Below, in pieces: positions 53,707 to 62,744 of a DNA stretch of 64,000 nt (position 1 is the stretch's first letter; each line of letters begins with the position of its first letter). The position numbers were made by a program, and so were the translations under genes. Source of the stretch: Desulfovibrio sp. Lineage in GTDB: Bacteria; Desulfobacterota; Desulfovibrionia; Desulfovibrionales; Desulfovibrionaceae. Location: assembly GCA_030145055.1 (NCBI GenBank), contig JAQYWK010000003.1:186001-250000 (forward strand), read 5' to 3'. The notes under the pieces were generated by a model that made no database searches, had not been told where the DNA came from, and worked only from the letters and a program-made list of their open reading frames with translations.

Positions 53707-54564
53707 TTAGAATTTACGGAAAGATCCTCCCGAAGGATATCTACGTCTGATGGAATCTACCACGCCAATATGCGCGTTGAACGGATTATCCGGGACCGCA
53801 GCCTCGAGTATCGGGACTAAATCATGTTGCGGAAACCTTTCTATATGAAGGTTATATCCCTTAACCATAAGGTTTTCGAGGTTCACACTATCTAATACAT
53901 TATAGGCTAATAGCGTTTCGAGCGCTTCTTCATTACCGGACATTTCATATTCATTCCACAAAAGGACAGCGAAATAACCATCAAGCCCGGTAGCATCACC
54001 ACGGTCCATGCCAAAATATTGTTCAATGCCCTTAAGCCCGCCTGTAATTCCAAGCGACCTAAAAACAAAACGTAAATCAATATGAGCTGCATTAATTTTA
54101 ATGCCGAAATATTTCTCAATAAAAGGCACATCAAAACATTTCCCATTGAAACTTACGATCATGGGATACTTAGCAATCTCATCTTCAAAGTCATAAAGAT
54201 TGCGCCCCTGAACATAAGTTTTCACTTCACGTCCATTCCAGAGAGCTATGGTCGTAATATCGCAGGAGTGGGCATCTGTGCCTGTGGTTTCTATATCTAT
54301 GTATGCGATGTTGTCCTGAAAATGCGAATACATACGCCACTGATCTGATGCCGGAAGTCTATCCGCAAACCAGCGGGGATCTCTCCCTTTGAGCCGTTCC
54401 AAAGATTCACTGCACCCTTTTTCAAGAGCACTGATTCTGGCATCTGAAAACGGCATGTCAGCACCTTTCATAATGTCTGACCAATTACTGATTCCGGAAT
54501 CCCATATTTTGGATTCGGTGACATTCCCGATCCCTTCAAGATGACAAAAAGTTCTTTCAAGCAT
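53707..54564 (-). CDS. RNase H-like (YprB-type) exonuclease domain protein
   Basis: A 285-residue protein with a DEDD-type exonuclease fold (RNase_H_2/YprB group). Acidic sites are visible in AYIDIETTGTD (D-x-E, near 88-98), SFNGKCFDVPFIEKYFG, HIDLRFVFRSLG and YNVLDSVNLENL. A short N-terminal helical part precedes the domain (HLEGIGNVTESKIWDSG, similar to a helix-hairpin-helix entry). It probably trims DNA or RNA 3' ends; the substrate is unknown. The start follows AAGG. It is a single-gene unit. Confidence 0.85.
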   Translation of the reverse strand: MLERTFCHLEGIGNVTESKIWDSGISNWSDIMKGADMPFSDARISALEKGCSESLERLKGRDPRWFADRLPASDQWRMYSHFQDNIAYIDIETTGTDAHSCDITTIALWNGREVKTYVQGRNLYDFEDEIAKYPMIVSFNGKCFDVPFIEKYFGIKINAAHIDLRFVFRSLGITGGLKGIEQYFGMDRGDATGLDGYFAVLLWNEYEMSGNEEALETLLAYNVLDSVNLENLMVKGYNLHIERFPQHDLVPILEAAVPDNPFNAHIGVVDSIRRRYPSGGSFRKF

Positions 54565-54795
54565 ATCAAACCTTGCGTATATATTTATATCTGTAGTTAA
54601 AAGAGCCGCAGAGCGAAGTTTTAATTTACCATCAGACCACTTCGATAACTATTCATTGTAGCGCTCAATAGCGGTAATAATCAATATAGTCCAGTTCGAA
54701 GGCGACATTGACAATTGATTGGTTTGGAACCTACATGAATAAAACTTACAGATATATTTTTGTGATCTTATAATAGTCATGATAGGACATATATA

Positions 54796-55803
54796 ATGGA
54801 AAATTTCGATTTTCAATCCATATTAGATAAATTAGACAAGCTTGACTTCAAGCAATTGTTAGACAAGCTAAATTTACAAGGATTATTAGATAAGCTGGAT
54901 TCAATGGTAATCGGACCTGTCATAGAGCTTTATAAGTCTCTCCCACCTGAATCACTGCCAATAGTTCTCACTCTTGCAGGCGGAATCGGACTGTTTGCCG
55001 CGATCATTGGCTTCATTGTCCTGCGACCATCTCCAAAGAAGAAAAGTAGTGCTTCGGATAAATCCAATAATTTTATCGCATCTTTCAAAAATAACGGTGT
55101 AATATTAGATATCGCAGAACCTGATGCACATGACAATTTACTCGCGCGCGCGGTTATCACCGACATTCAGGAAGATAGACTGCACCTTGAATTAGTAGAA
55201 GATCTGGGACTATCAAAAAACACTGAACCCAGACCAATGCTGATCATGTTCCCGCCTGAGAAAACAGAGACCGGATCAGTTAACAGCTTTAAGGCCGTAA
55301 TTATTTCTGTGGATTGCAGAACGGAAAACTGCGGACGGATAACAATCAGCATCCCGAACAATTTTTCCAACGTGAAACGCCGTCGGCATAAACGTAAAAG
55401 AGTTATCGATCAACAATTTATACGGGTCAAGATGTGGCTCGGAGCACCTGACACAGACGACGCCTCTTTTGCAGACGCAGTTCCAGACCTGGCAGTAAAT
55501 TCATATGATCCGAGGTCCGGCGGTCACGAAGATAACGAAGTTATCAATATTTCAAACGGAGGCATCGGAGTCCGCACTCCGCTAATACTGAGCGAAAATA
55601 AATTTGATTCGGGAACCGATGTGCTCATTAACATCTTCATGTTCAATTTCCGCCAAAAGGTTTTCAAGCCATATTGGTATGCAGGACAAATCCGCACAGT
55701 TGAAAATATTGATAGAGCAACTTGCCGACTAGGAGTTGAATTCACCATGAGCGGAACTCTTCGCGATGAAAATGAACAGTTTATTGATTGGACAGAAATA
55801 TAG
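54796..55803 (+). CDS. Membrane-anchored PilZ-domain protein
   Basis: A 335-residue protein. Residues 1-40 are a repeated amphipathic stretch (LDKLDKLDFKQLLDKLNLQG). A membrane helix follows at about 53-76 (LPIVLTLAGGIGLFAAIIGF). The cytoplasmic part has a YcgR-N-like domain and then a PilZ domain with the cyclic-di-GMP residues in RRRHKRKR (about 194-201) and NISNGGIGV (about 251-259). It should bind c-di-GMP at the inner membrane and affect motility or surface behaviour. The repeated LDKL helix is odd and may drive self-assembly. Confidence 0.83.
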   Translation: MENFDFQSILDKLDKLDFKQLLDKLNLQGLLDKLDSMVIGPVIELYKSLPPESLPIVLTLAGGIGLFAAIIGFIVLRPSPKKKSSASDKSNNFIASFKNNGVILDIAEPDAHDNLLARAVITDIQEDRLHLELVEDLGLSKNTEPRPMLIMFPPEKTETGSVNSFKAVIISVDCRTENCGRITISIPNNFSNVKRRRHKRKRVIDQQFIRVKMWLGAPDTDDASFADAVPDLAVNSYDPRSGGHEDNEVINISNGGIGVRTPLILSENKFDSGTDVLINIFMFNFRQKVFKPYWYAGQIRTVENIDRATCRLGVEFTMSGTLRDENEQFIDWTEI

Positions 55804-55816
55804 TTTTTAAACGGAT

Positions 55817-55849
55817 AAAACCCCGACAGGAATAATATTCCTGCCGGGG
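55817..55849. terminator. Convergent-gene terminator
   Basis: CCCCGACAGGAAT pairs with ATTCCTGCCGGGG (55821-55849) with one mismatch. The minus strand has TTTT after the stem, so it best serves the minus-strand genes above, between two convergent units. Confidence 0.75.
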
Positions 55850-55910
55850 CTAATCATGTCGTACCGTCATCTAACGCAAAGGGCTAAATCTATAAACCGG
55901 TCTATTAAGT

Positions 55911-56264
55911 TTATCCGACCTTATGGATGTAGCGGTTCTTCACAAGTGGAGTTCCTTTCGCAACTCCTAAATATCCGCGACACCGCGCTCCATCCTTTTT
56001 GACCTGGCCAAGATCCTCTTTAAGAGTTGCATGCAACTTCTTTGCTTCTGAAGTAAGCTGTCCTTGAAGAGACTTAAGTTTCTCAAGCTTACCCATGATA
56101 GCCTCAAGACTCACACTTTCTTTAGTTTGCAAGGCCTGACTGGTATAAAGATCTCTTTTTTCAGAAACCTGAAAAGCTTCTTCAACTTCTCCGGCTATCA
56201 GATACTTCATTTCCTGATGACCCAAATTCAAAGCCTGATCCAAAAGATTTAAAGTATCAGCCAT
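55911..56264 (-). CDS. FlgN/FliT-like helical chaperone candidate
   Basis: A 117-residue helical protein. The pattern LLDQALNLGHQEMKYLIAGEVEEAF then SEKRDLYTSQAL resembles the FlgN/FliT group of flagellar export chaperones (two long helices with a charged turn). The C-terminus is basic (GTPLVKNRYIHKVG). The family call is by pattern only and a different helical protein is possible. It follows a gene of unknown function by 5 bases, so the two are one unit. Confidence 0.65.
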   Translation of the reverse strand: MADTLNLLDQALNLGHQEMKYLIAGEVEEAFQVSEKRDLYTSQALQTKESVSLEAIMGKLEKLKSLQGQLTSEAKKLHATLKEDLGQVKKDGARCRGYLGVAKGTPLVKNRYIHKVG

Positions 56265-56269
56265 GACAG

Positions 56270-56875
56270 TTATCCCTTCGCTGCTGTCCTGATATCTTCA
56301 CGAATTGCGGAAATAACATTCTTCCACTTTTCAACTGAAGGCAGGAATTCATATTCAAGTAAATCTGCAAGCAAAATCCAATCTTCATTTTCTAGCACTT
56401 CAGTCATTTCAGTGAAAAGACTGGAAAATTCATCTACAATAGGCTCAAAACCAATTTCTTTGCTCAAGGAAAATTGATCCCTTAGAGTTCCGACCATGCC
56501 GAGGAAGTCTCTAGTTACATCAAGAAGATCCTGATATAATTCAAGAGCTTCAGCATCGTCAGCCTGTCTAAAAAGTTCCGCAACCTGCTTACCTCCGCCC
56601 GCCATGATATTCACGACTTTGTATAGTTCGAGGGTAATGCTGCTAGCCATTTCTACAGTGGTAGAGCTTTTGATTTCGAGAGATTCCACTTCAGAAGTTT
56701 CGATATCTTCTGACTGGTTTGGGTAAATTTCGCTGAAAGGTTCTTCGTTTACTAGCACATCAGTTACGATGCGGTCAGCAAGAAATCCCTGTTCGATAAC
56801 ACTTTCAAAAACCTGTTCTAGATTCTCAAAACTTCTAATGTCCATGTCCCTTTTTTGTCCATCGATAACGATCAT
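56270..56875 (-). CDS. Unrecognised acidic helical protein, 201 residues
   Basis: A 201-residue acidic cytoplasmic protein. The N-terminal 60 residues have a beta pattern (MIVIDGQKRDMDIRSF, LVNEEPFSEIYP). The rest is long amphipathic helices (ITLELYKVVNIMAGGGKQVAELF, LELYQDLLDVTRDFLGMVGTL). The ATG at 56875 follows an excellent AGAAGGAGAG; the longer frame to 56929 is unlikely. I do not recognise a family. Its operon partner looks like a flagellar chaperone and a GT9 gene lies just upstream, so a role in flagellar assembly or glycosylation is a guess from context. Confidence 0.75.
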   Translation of the reverse strand: MIVIDGQKRDMDIRSFENLEQVFESVIEQGFLADRIVTDVLVNEEPFSEIYPNQSEDIETSEVESLEIKSSTTVEMASSITLELYKVVNIMAGGGKQVAELFRQADDAEALELYQDLLDVTRDFLGMVGTLRDQFSLSKEIGFEPIVDEFSSLFTEMTEVLENEDWILLADLLEYEFLPSVEKWKNVISAIREDIRTAAKG

Positions 56876-56956
56876 GATTACTCTCCTTCTAAAATTGGTA
56901 CGTATTTTTTTCCGGTTAGTCCGGTACACAGGAGAATATACAAAAGCTATGCCAAC

Positions 56957-58534
56957 TTACTCAAAAGAGGAATAAAGAGCAGAAACAAGCCCTCTGTACC
57001 GCTCCAGAAGCAGTGCAAGTCCATCCATGGAATCATGCGCTCTGGACTCGAAATACCAAAGAGATGAAAGCACAACAAGCTCTGGATTTGATGAAAAAAT
57101 ATCGTGTATTTTCTGGAAGTTAGCTAAAAATTTTACTTTCATACTTTCAATAGGATTTGCCTGTAGCAGCATGGACTGTTTGGTTAAAAGAAACAGCAGG
57201 TCGCGGGCTTCAGCGAGAGGCGGAATAAGCTTTGATCTAAATTCGGAAGATGGGACAATATCTGCTGGTTTCAAGGCGGAAAGGTCTTCCTCGTCAAGAA
57301 AACGACGATACAAATCCCTTTGAATCTTGATCCACTTATAACGATCTGAACTGTCATGGCCAGATAGCGAAGTAAGCGCCATAAACCCTTGATCATCACG
57401 CCCGGTAAGATATGCGCGAGTCCCCGTTTCTTGGGGGCTATCCCACTCTCCAGTCGTCAAAAAATGTGCTACAGCATCAAATACGTAAGCCTCGCTGACT
57501 TCATGGCGGCACATATTATCACTTGGACAAGGAACCCCGAACGAACATGGATGACAATCCACATCAGGCTCAAGGCAAAATAGGTTTTCCGCAGCAGGAC
57601 CGGTATCCCACGGTTGCGCGGTTGCCAGAAAAATAGCGACAACAGGTACGCCGCGTCCGGCAGCAAGGTGCATTGTTCCGGTATCATTAGTTACTAAAAG
57701 ATCAAGCTTCCCAAGCACGGCAGAAAGTTCCGCTAACCCAGTTTTACCCATAAGATTAATGTATGGGAATGTTGCTCCCTCAAGAATCCTGCTACCAATA
57801 TCCTGCTCACTTTCTGTTCCCAAAAGAACCGGGACCTTGCGTAATTCATTCCATAATTTATTGCCTAGTTCCCTGAAATGTTCGACAGGCCAACGCCTGC
57901 GATCTTCACTCGCTCCGGGCTGAAAGCCAATATAGCCTTGCACGGCATCAACTTTCGCACCTTCATATATAGGAGGTACAAGTAATTCATCCGCGACAGC
58001 GTTCATCTTAATAGATGGTTCGGCAAGCTTAAACGGTACAGTGTCACCAAGCCCTGCAACTCTGCTAAAGAGATCCACTACATTAAAAGGACTGGCCCCT
58101 CTGTTCGCGGACGCAACTTGCAGAAATCCGGCCCAAGGCGAAGTATCAGCATTGAATCCGAAATTATCCACGGCAAACCCGCGAAGCTCGCGGACCTTGC
58201 GGCCACTGCGGGTAAGGCGCATAGCAAGTAGACGGGCCGGAAGTGACGGCGTTAGGTTAATGATGAGGTCTGGATCTATTTGCTCTTCAATTTCAGCGCA
58301 GAAAGATTCGAATAACAGCAAGGCCTCGCGCCAATCACGGTCAAGCGCGGCAAGGACGGAAGCTCCGGGCAGGGCAAAAGTACTTGCGACATCGCGCATA
58401 AGCGCTGTTGTGCCTGAAAAATTATCAAGACACATTATACTTGGTTCATATCCCGCAAGCTTAAGCCCGGAAATAACGGGCTGAGTCTGGAGCAGATCAC
58501 CGAAACGAGTAAGATTTATAACAAGCGCTTTCAT
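56957..58534 (-). CDS. GT9 glycosyltransferase (heptosyltransferase-like) with C-terminal extension
   Basis: A 525-residue protein. Residues 1-340 are a GT9/heptosyltransferase domain: ALVINLTRFGDLLQTQPVI at the start, GFQPGASEDRRRWP, LMGKTGLAELSAVLG, TNDTGTMHLAAGRGVPVVAIF, and a CHPCSFGVPCP cysteine motif typical of the family. About 180 extra helical residues follow, where normal members end near 340-350. This points to an extra interaction domain. The ATG at 58534 begins the conserved part, after GGAAG. The acceptor is either LPS core or another surface glycan. Confidence 0.85.
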   Translation of the reverse strand: MKALVINLTRFGDLLQTQPVISGLKLAGYEPSIMCLDNFSGTTALMRDVASTFALPGASVLAALDRDWREALLLFESFCAEIEEQIDPDLIINLTPSLPARLLAMRLTRSGRKVRELRGFAVDNFGFNADTSPWAGFLQVASANRGASPFNVVDLFSRVAGLGDTVPFKLAEPSIKMNAVADELLVPPIYEGAKVDAVQGYIGFQPGASEDRRRWPVEHFRELGNKLWNELRKVPVLLGTESEQDIGSRILEGATFPYINLMGKTGLAELSAVLGKLDLLVTNDTGTMHLAAGRGVPVVAIFLATAQPWDTGPAAENLFCLEPDVDCHPCSFGVPCPSDNMCRHEVSEAYVFDAVAHFLTTGEWDSPQETGTRAYLTGRDDQGFMALTSLSGHDSSDRYKWIKIQRDLYRRFLDEEDLSALKPADIVPSSEFRSKLIPPLAEARDLLFLLTKQSMLLQANPIESMKVKFLANFQKIHDIFSSNPELVVLSSLWYFESRAHDSMDGLALLLERYRGLVSALYSSFE

Positions 58535-58844
58535 CAGATGGAGCTTCCTTTCTTTAATCTTTTTAAGATAATATACCTTGGTAACATCAGTATACAAGCT
58601 CGGGCAATAGCAACTAAGGGCCGCAAACGGCAACTTTTTCAGATAAACGGGCAATTCAATCCGCCAAACGGTGGTATACTCCGCCCACGTTTTATTCCTG
58701 CCGTTTATCGAAAAGCATGTGCATCAAAAGTGAAAAGTGTATATAACTAGCTCATCCGGTCAGAAAAACCATTTGTGGGGTTACAAACCGGATAACCCTT
58801 TTCTGCATAATCAGGCACCTATTAACTCTCAGGAGGTTCAGCAC

Positions 58845-60827
58845 ATGACTAAAGAGAACAAAATTGAAAGCCTTTCTACTGAAAACAGACTTTTTAATCC
58901 TCCGGCTAACGCAAACGCATGCGTGAAAAGCCTTGAAGAATACAAAGAAATTTATGACCGCTCCATTAATGACATGGAAGGATTCTGGGCCGAGCGCGCA
59001 GAGGAACTAATCACATGGGACAAAAAATGGGACACCGTTCTTGAATACGATTTCGACAAACCGGAAATCAACTGGTTCAAAGGCGGAAAATTGAACGCGT
59101 CTGCAAACTGTCTTGACCGTCACATTGAAAATGGTCGCCGTAATAAAGCTGCTCTCATCTGGCAGGGAGAGCAAGACGACGAAGTTAAAGTTTACACATA
59201 TGATATGCTTCACCGTGAAGTTTGCCGCTTTGCAAACGTTCTTAAAAAACTTGGAGTAGAAAAAGGCGACCGCGTTTCTATCTACCTTCCAATGATTCCT
59301 GAACTTGCTATCGCAATGCTTGCATGTACCCGTATCGGCGCACCGCACACCATTATTTTCGCAGGATTCAGCTCAAACAGCCTTCGTGACCGCATCAATG
59401 ATTGTGGCGTTAAAGTTCACATCACAGGAGACGGCGTACTTCGCGGCGGCAGAGTTATTCCTTTGAAGCCAAACTCCGACGAAGCACTCAAAGAATGTCC
59501 GACAGTTGAGCAGTGTGTTGTTGTTCCAAGAGCCGGCAACGAAGTTGAAATGGTTGAAGGTAGAGACAGACTCTGGGGCGAGCTCATGTCCGACCCGGAT
59601 ATTTCCAACGACTGTCCTTACGAACTCATGGATGCAGAAGATCCTCTTTTCATCCTCTACACTTCCGGTAGTACTGGTAAACCTAAAGGCGTTTTCCACA
59701 CAACTGGTGGTTACATGACCTACGCAGCTCATACTTGCCAATGGGTTTTCGATATGAAAGATGATGATGTTCACTGGTGTACAGCTGACATCGGCTGGGT
59801 AACAGGACATTCATACATCGTATACGGACCACTCGCTCTCGGTGCAACCAGCATCATGTTCGAATCCGTTCCGACCTATCCAGATCCAGCAAGATTCTGG
59901 CAGGTTTGTGAAAAGTTCAGAGTTAATATTTTCTACACCGCTCCTACTGCCATTCGTGCTCTCATGCGTGAAGGCGACCAGTGGGCTGAAAAATATGACC
60001 TATCCAGCCTGCGTGTTCTCGGAACAGTTGGTGAACCTATCAACCCCGAAGCATGGATGTGGTACCACGATAAAATCGGTGATAAAGATATCCCGATCGT
60101 TGACACATGGTGGCAGACTGAAACAGGTGGGCACATTCTTGCGCCTCTACCTTACGCAACACCGACTAAGCCAGGCTCCGCAACACTTCCTCTGCCAGGT
60201 ATTGATGCATCGATTGTTGACAGACACGGCAAAGAAGTCGGGCCTAACGAAGGCGGATTCCTCGTTATCAATAAACCTTGGCCTGGAATGCTTCGCGGCG
60301 TTTGGGGTAATCAGGAAAGATTTAAACAGCAGTACTTCCAAGGATTCCCGGGCGTATACGAATCCGGTGACGGAGCTCGCGTGGACGAAGACGGCTACTT
60401 CTGGATCATGGGCCGCGTAGATGACGTTATCAACGTATCCGGCCATAGACTCGGAACAGCTGAAATCGAATCCGCGCTGGTTTCACATCCGAAAGTTTCT
60501 GAAGCAGCCGTAGTTGGTATGCCTCATGAAATTAAAGGGCAGACAATTTACGCTTACGTAACTCTCAAAGCAGAGTTCGACGAAGATGATGATATGACCA
60601 AAGAACTGCGTATGCATGTTCGTAAGGAAATTGGACCTCTGGCTTCGCCGGAAGTCATCCAGTTCTCCCCATCTCTGCCTAAAACCAGAAGTGGTAAAAT
60701 CATGCGCCGTATCCTTCGTAAGATTGTTGAAGGCGACACCGCTAATCTCGGTGACACCTCAACCCTCGCAGATCCGTCAGTTGTGACAGCTCTTATCGAA
60801 GGTTACGATGAAATCATGAAACCTTAA
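58845..60827 (+). CDS. acs: Acetyl-CoA synthetase
   Basis: Acs activates acetate with ATP and CoA through acetyl-AMP. The 660-residue protein has the acyl-adenylate motifs YTSGSTGKPKGVFHTTGGY, WWQTETGGHILAP and SGHRLGTAEIE, and the PKTRSGKIMRR end with the regulatory and catalytic Lys at 618, a site acetylated in many bacteria. The ATG at 58845 lies ten bases after AGGAGG; an in-frame ATG at 58737 would add 36 poor residues. The upstream region is shared with the divergent GT9 gene. Confidence 0.96.
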   Translation: MTKENKIESLSTENRLFNPPANANACVKSLEEYKEIYDRSINDMEGFWAERAEELITWDKKWDTVLEYDFDKPEINWFKGGKLNASANCLDRHIENGRRNKAALIWQGEQDDEVKVYTYDMLHREVCRFANVLKKLGVEKGDRVSIYLPMIPELAIAMLACTRIGAPHTIIFAGFSSNSLRDRINDCGVKVHITGDGVLRGGRVIPLKPNSDEALKECPTVEQCVVVPRAGNEVEMVEGRDRLWGELMSDPDISNDCPYELMDAEDPLFILYTSGSTGKPKGVFHTTGGYMTYAAHTCQWVFDMKDDDVHWCTADIGWVTGHSYIVYGPLALGATSIMFESVPTYPDPARFWQVCEKFRVNIFYTAPTAIRALMREGDQWAEKYDLSSLRVLGTVGEPINPEAWMWYHDKIGDKDIPIVDTWWQTETGGHILAPLPYATPTKPGSATLPLPGIDASIVDRHGKEVGPNEGGFLVINKPWPGMLRGVWGNQERFKQQYFQGFPGVYESGDGARVDEDGYFWIMGRVDDVINVSGHRLGTAEIESALVSHPKVSEAAVVGMPHEIKGQTIYAYVTLKAEFDEDDDMTKELRMHVRKEIGPLASPEVIQFSPSLPKTRSGKIMRRILRKIVEGDTANLGDTSTLADPSVVTALIEGYDEIMKP

Positions 60828-60851
60828 TATTAAGGTAACATAGTCCGGATC

Positions 60852-60920
60852 AGCCGGGAGTTCAGATGCTTTCAACTATTGCACGGTGGCAGTAATAGCA
60901 TCCTGAACCCCGGCTTTCTT
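60852..60920 (+). terminator. Large hairpin terminator after acs
   Basis: AGCCGGGAGTTCAGATGCT (60852-60870) pairs with AGCATCCTGAACCCCGGCT (60897-60915) with one bulge and one mismatch, around a 26-base loop. The T tract is short (TTTCTT), so termination may be partial. Confidence 0.7.
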
Positions 60921-61039
60921 ATGTCCAAAGACAAATTTAACATCACGTACATAGATTCTTGCTTGCAAAGTCGCATCTAACTGATATCATACTCCCATTC
61001 TCTTTCGGCAGAACCTAATTTCTGAATAAAGGAGCTTGT

Positions 61040-61897
61040 GTGCGACGCCAAATTCAACAAATCTTTCAAGGTGAGCCAGTTACCGAAGGAGCCGGAGTAA
61101 AGCTCCATCGCGCTTTCGGATACTTTGAGGCATCACTTTTCGATCCATTTCTGATGCTGGACGATTTCCGTTCACACAATTCAGAAGATTATATCAAAGG
61201 TTTTCCATGGCATCCGCATCGCGGCATCGAAACCATCACATATATACATAGTGGAGATGTAGAGCATGGCGACAGCCTTGGAAATGAAGGGACTATTTCG
61301 TCTGGATGCGTCCAGTGGATGACTGCCGGAAGCGGTATTGTTCATCAAGAAATACCCAAAGGAGATGAAAACGGAGCCATGCTCGGTTTTCAATTGTGGG
61401 CGAACCTGCCTGCTTCCCATAAAATGATTGATCCATATTATCGTGAAATTACTAAGGCTGAAATCCCTGAAGTTGTGCGCAATGATGGAACAGTTATCAA
61501 GGTAATTGCGGGCGAAATAGACTCCGTTCGCGGTCCGGCAAGAAATATTGCCATCAATCCGCAATACTTCGATTGTATAGTTCCCGCAGGACTGGAATTC
61601 GTTCATCCTACTATTAGTGACTACACAGCCTTCATATATATTATAGATGGAGATGGAACTGTAAACGGAACTGTCGTTGAAAACCGCTCGCTCGTATTAT
61701 TCGAAAAAGGCGACGAATTTGGTGTATCCGCGGGTGAAGGCGGAATACGTTTCTTGCTTATGACTGGAAAACCTTTAAATGAACCAATTTTCTGGCGCGG
61801 CCCCATCGTCATGCACACCAAGGAAGATCTTGATCTTGCTTTCCGTGAGTATGAGGAAGGAACATTTGTTAAAATCGGTATACCAAGAGGAAAATAA
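61040..61897 (+). CDS. Pirin-family cupin protein
   Basis: A 285-residue bicupin of the pirin family. The metal site is visible in FPWHPHRGIETITYIHSGDVEHGDSLG (residues shown in part: HPHRGIETI, GDVEHGD) and GSGIVHQEIP. The C-terminal cupin holds FIYIIDGDGTVNG. Bacterial pirins include quercetin 2,3-dioxygenase-like enzymes and regulators of central metabolism (some act on pyruvate dehydrogenase); which applies here is open. The start is GTG at 61040 after AAAGGAGC. It is followed within one base by a nitroreductase, so the two are co-transcribed and may act on redox-active aromatics. Confidence 0.92.
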   Translation: MRRQIQQIFQGEPVTEGAGVKLHRAFGYFEASLFDPFLMLDDFRSHNSEDYIKGFPWHPHRGIETITYIHSGDVEHGDSLGNEGTISSGCVQWMTAGSGIVHQEIPKGDENGAMLGFQLWANLPASHKMIDPYYREITKAEIPEVVRNDGTVIKVIAGEIDSVRGPARNIAINPQYFDCIVPAGLEFVHPTISDYTAFIYIIDGDGTVNGTVVENRSLVLFEKGDEFGVSAGEGGIRFLLMTGKPLNEPIFWRGPIVMHTKEDLDLAFREYEEGTFVKIGIPRGK

Positions 61898-61898
61898 A

Positions 61899-62525
61899 AT
61901 GAATTTCAACGAGATTCTGACCAAAAGAAGAGCCGTTAATTATTTCGATACCGAACGCGATGTAGACGAAGAGCTATTGAAAATAGTTATTGAAAACGGA
62001 GCAAAAGCACCTTCCAGTTACAATCTCCAGCCGTGGAAGTTGAAAGTACTGCGTGACAATAAACAGAAAGCAGTACTTCAAAAACTTGCCTTTGATCAGC
62101 CCAAAATAACCGAAGCACCTGTTATACTCATCGTTCTAGCTGACCGTGATGGTTGGAAAGAAGGAAACAACTCACTAGAAAGCGTTTTCAAAGATTTTGT
62201 CAGCTCTGGAAAAATGCAACCCGATCAGCGGGACTGGTTTTTAGGAGCAACCACCGGTCTTTACGGACGAGACACTGAAGCGGCACAAGCTTTTGCCAAT
62301 AAAAATGCCGGATTATTCGCCATGTCGCTGATGTATTCCGCATCCGCGCAAGGTCTTGAAACTCATCCAATGGACGGGTTCGACCATGACGGAGTTAAAA
62401 AAGAATTTAATATACCTGATAATTTTTGGATTCCTATGCTTATAGCAGTCGGTTACCTGAAACCGGGTGTAAAAGTTCACCCAAAAGGCTGGCGTCAATC
62501 GTACAATGATATGCTTTTAAAATAA
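61899..62525 (+). CDS. Nitroreductase family protein
   Basis: A 208-residue FMN-dependent nitroreductase-like enzyme, normally a dimer using NAD(P)H. The FMN site is visible in KRRAVNYFDTERDV and KAPSSYNLQPWKLKVL, and the second site lies in SLMYSASAQGLETHPMDGFD. The ATG at 61899 lies after AGAGGAAA and one base after the pirin stop; the open frame continues upstream into the pirin gene but is not used. The substrate is not evident; quinones and nitroaromatics are usual. Confidence 0.92.
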   Translation: MNFNEILTKRRAVNYFDTERDVDEELLKIVIENGAKAPSSYNLQPWKLKVLRDNKQKAVLQKLAFDQPKITEAPVILIVLADRDGWKEGNNSLESVFKDFVSSGKMQPDQRDWFLGATTGLYGRDTEAAQAFANKNAGLFAMSLMYSASAQGLETHPMDGFDHDGVKKEFNIPDNFWIPMLIAVGYLKPGVKVHPKGWRQSYNDMLLK

Positions 62526-62661
62526 TCACCCTGCCAGCGGCAAATTTCGGCCATAGGCGGTAAAAATTTGGCGAGAAATACTTTTCCGTAATTTTTCATA
62601 CCGTTCACCGAATATGGAATGCACTGGTAATTGATCTGTGGTTTAATTCATAAATGAAAAG

Positions 62662-62685
62662 GCGCTCACCCGCAGAAGTGAGTGC
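62662..62685 (+). promoter_or_regulatory. Hairpin in the transporter leader
   Basis: GCGCTCAC (62662-62669) pairs with GTGAGTGC (62678-62685), one pair being G-U, around an 8-base loop, about 60 bases before the transporter start. No T run follows directly. It may end the nitroreductase mRNA or regulate the next gene. Confidence 0.4.
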
Positions 62686-62744
62686 ACACAATTGAAACAG
62701 CAGAAAGGGCTTTTTTTTCAATCTCAACACCGGGGGCAAGACAA

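Noticed and set aside
59842-60420. 192-codon second frame inside acs
   Set aside because: Overlaps the conserved core of acetyl-CoA synthetase in another frame with no supporting signals.
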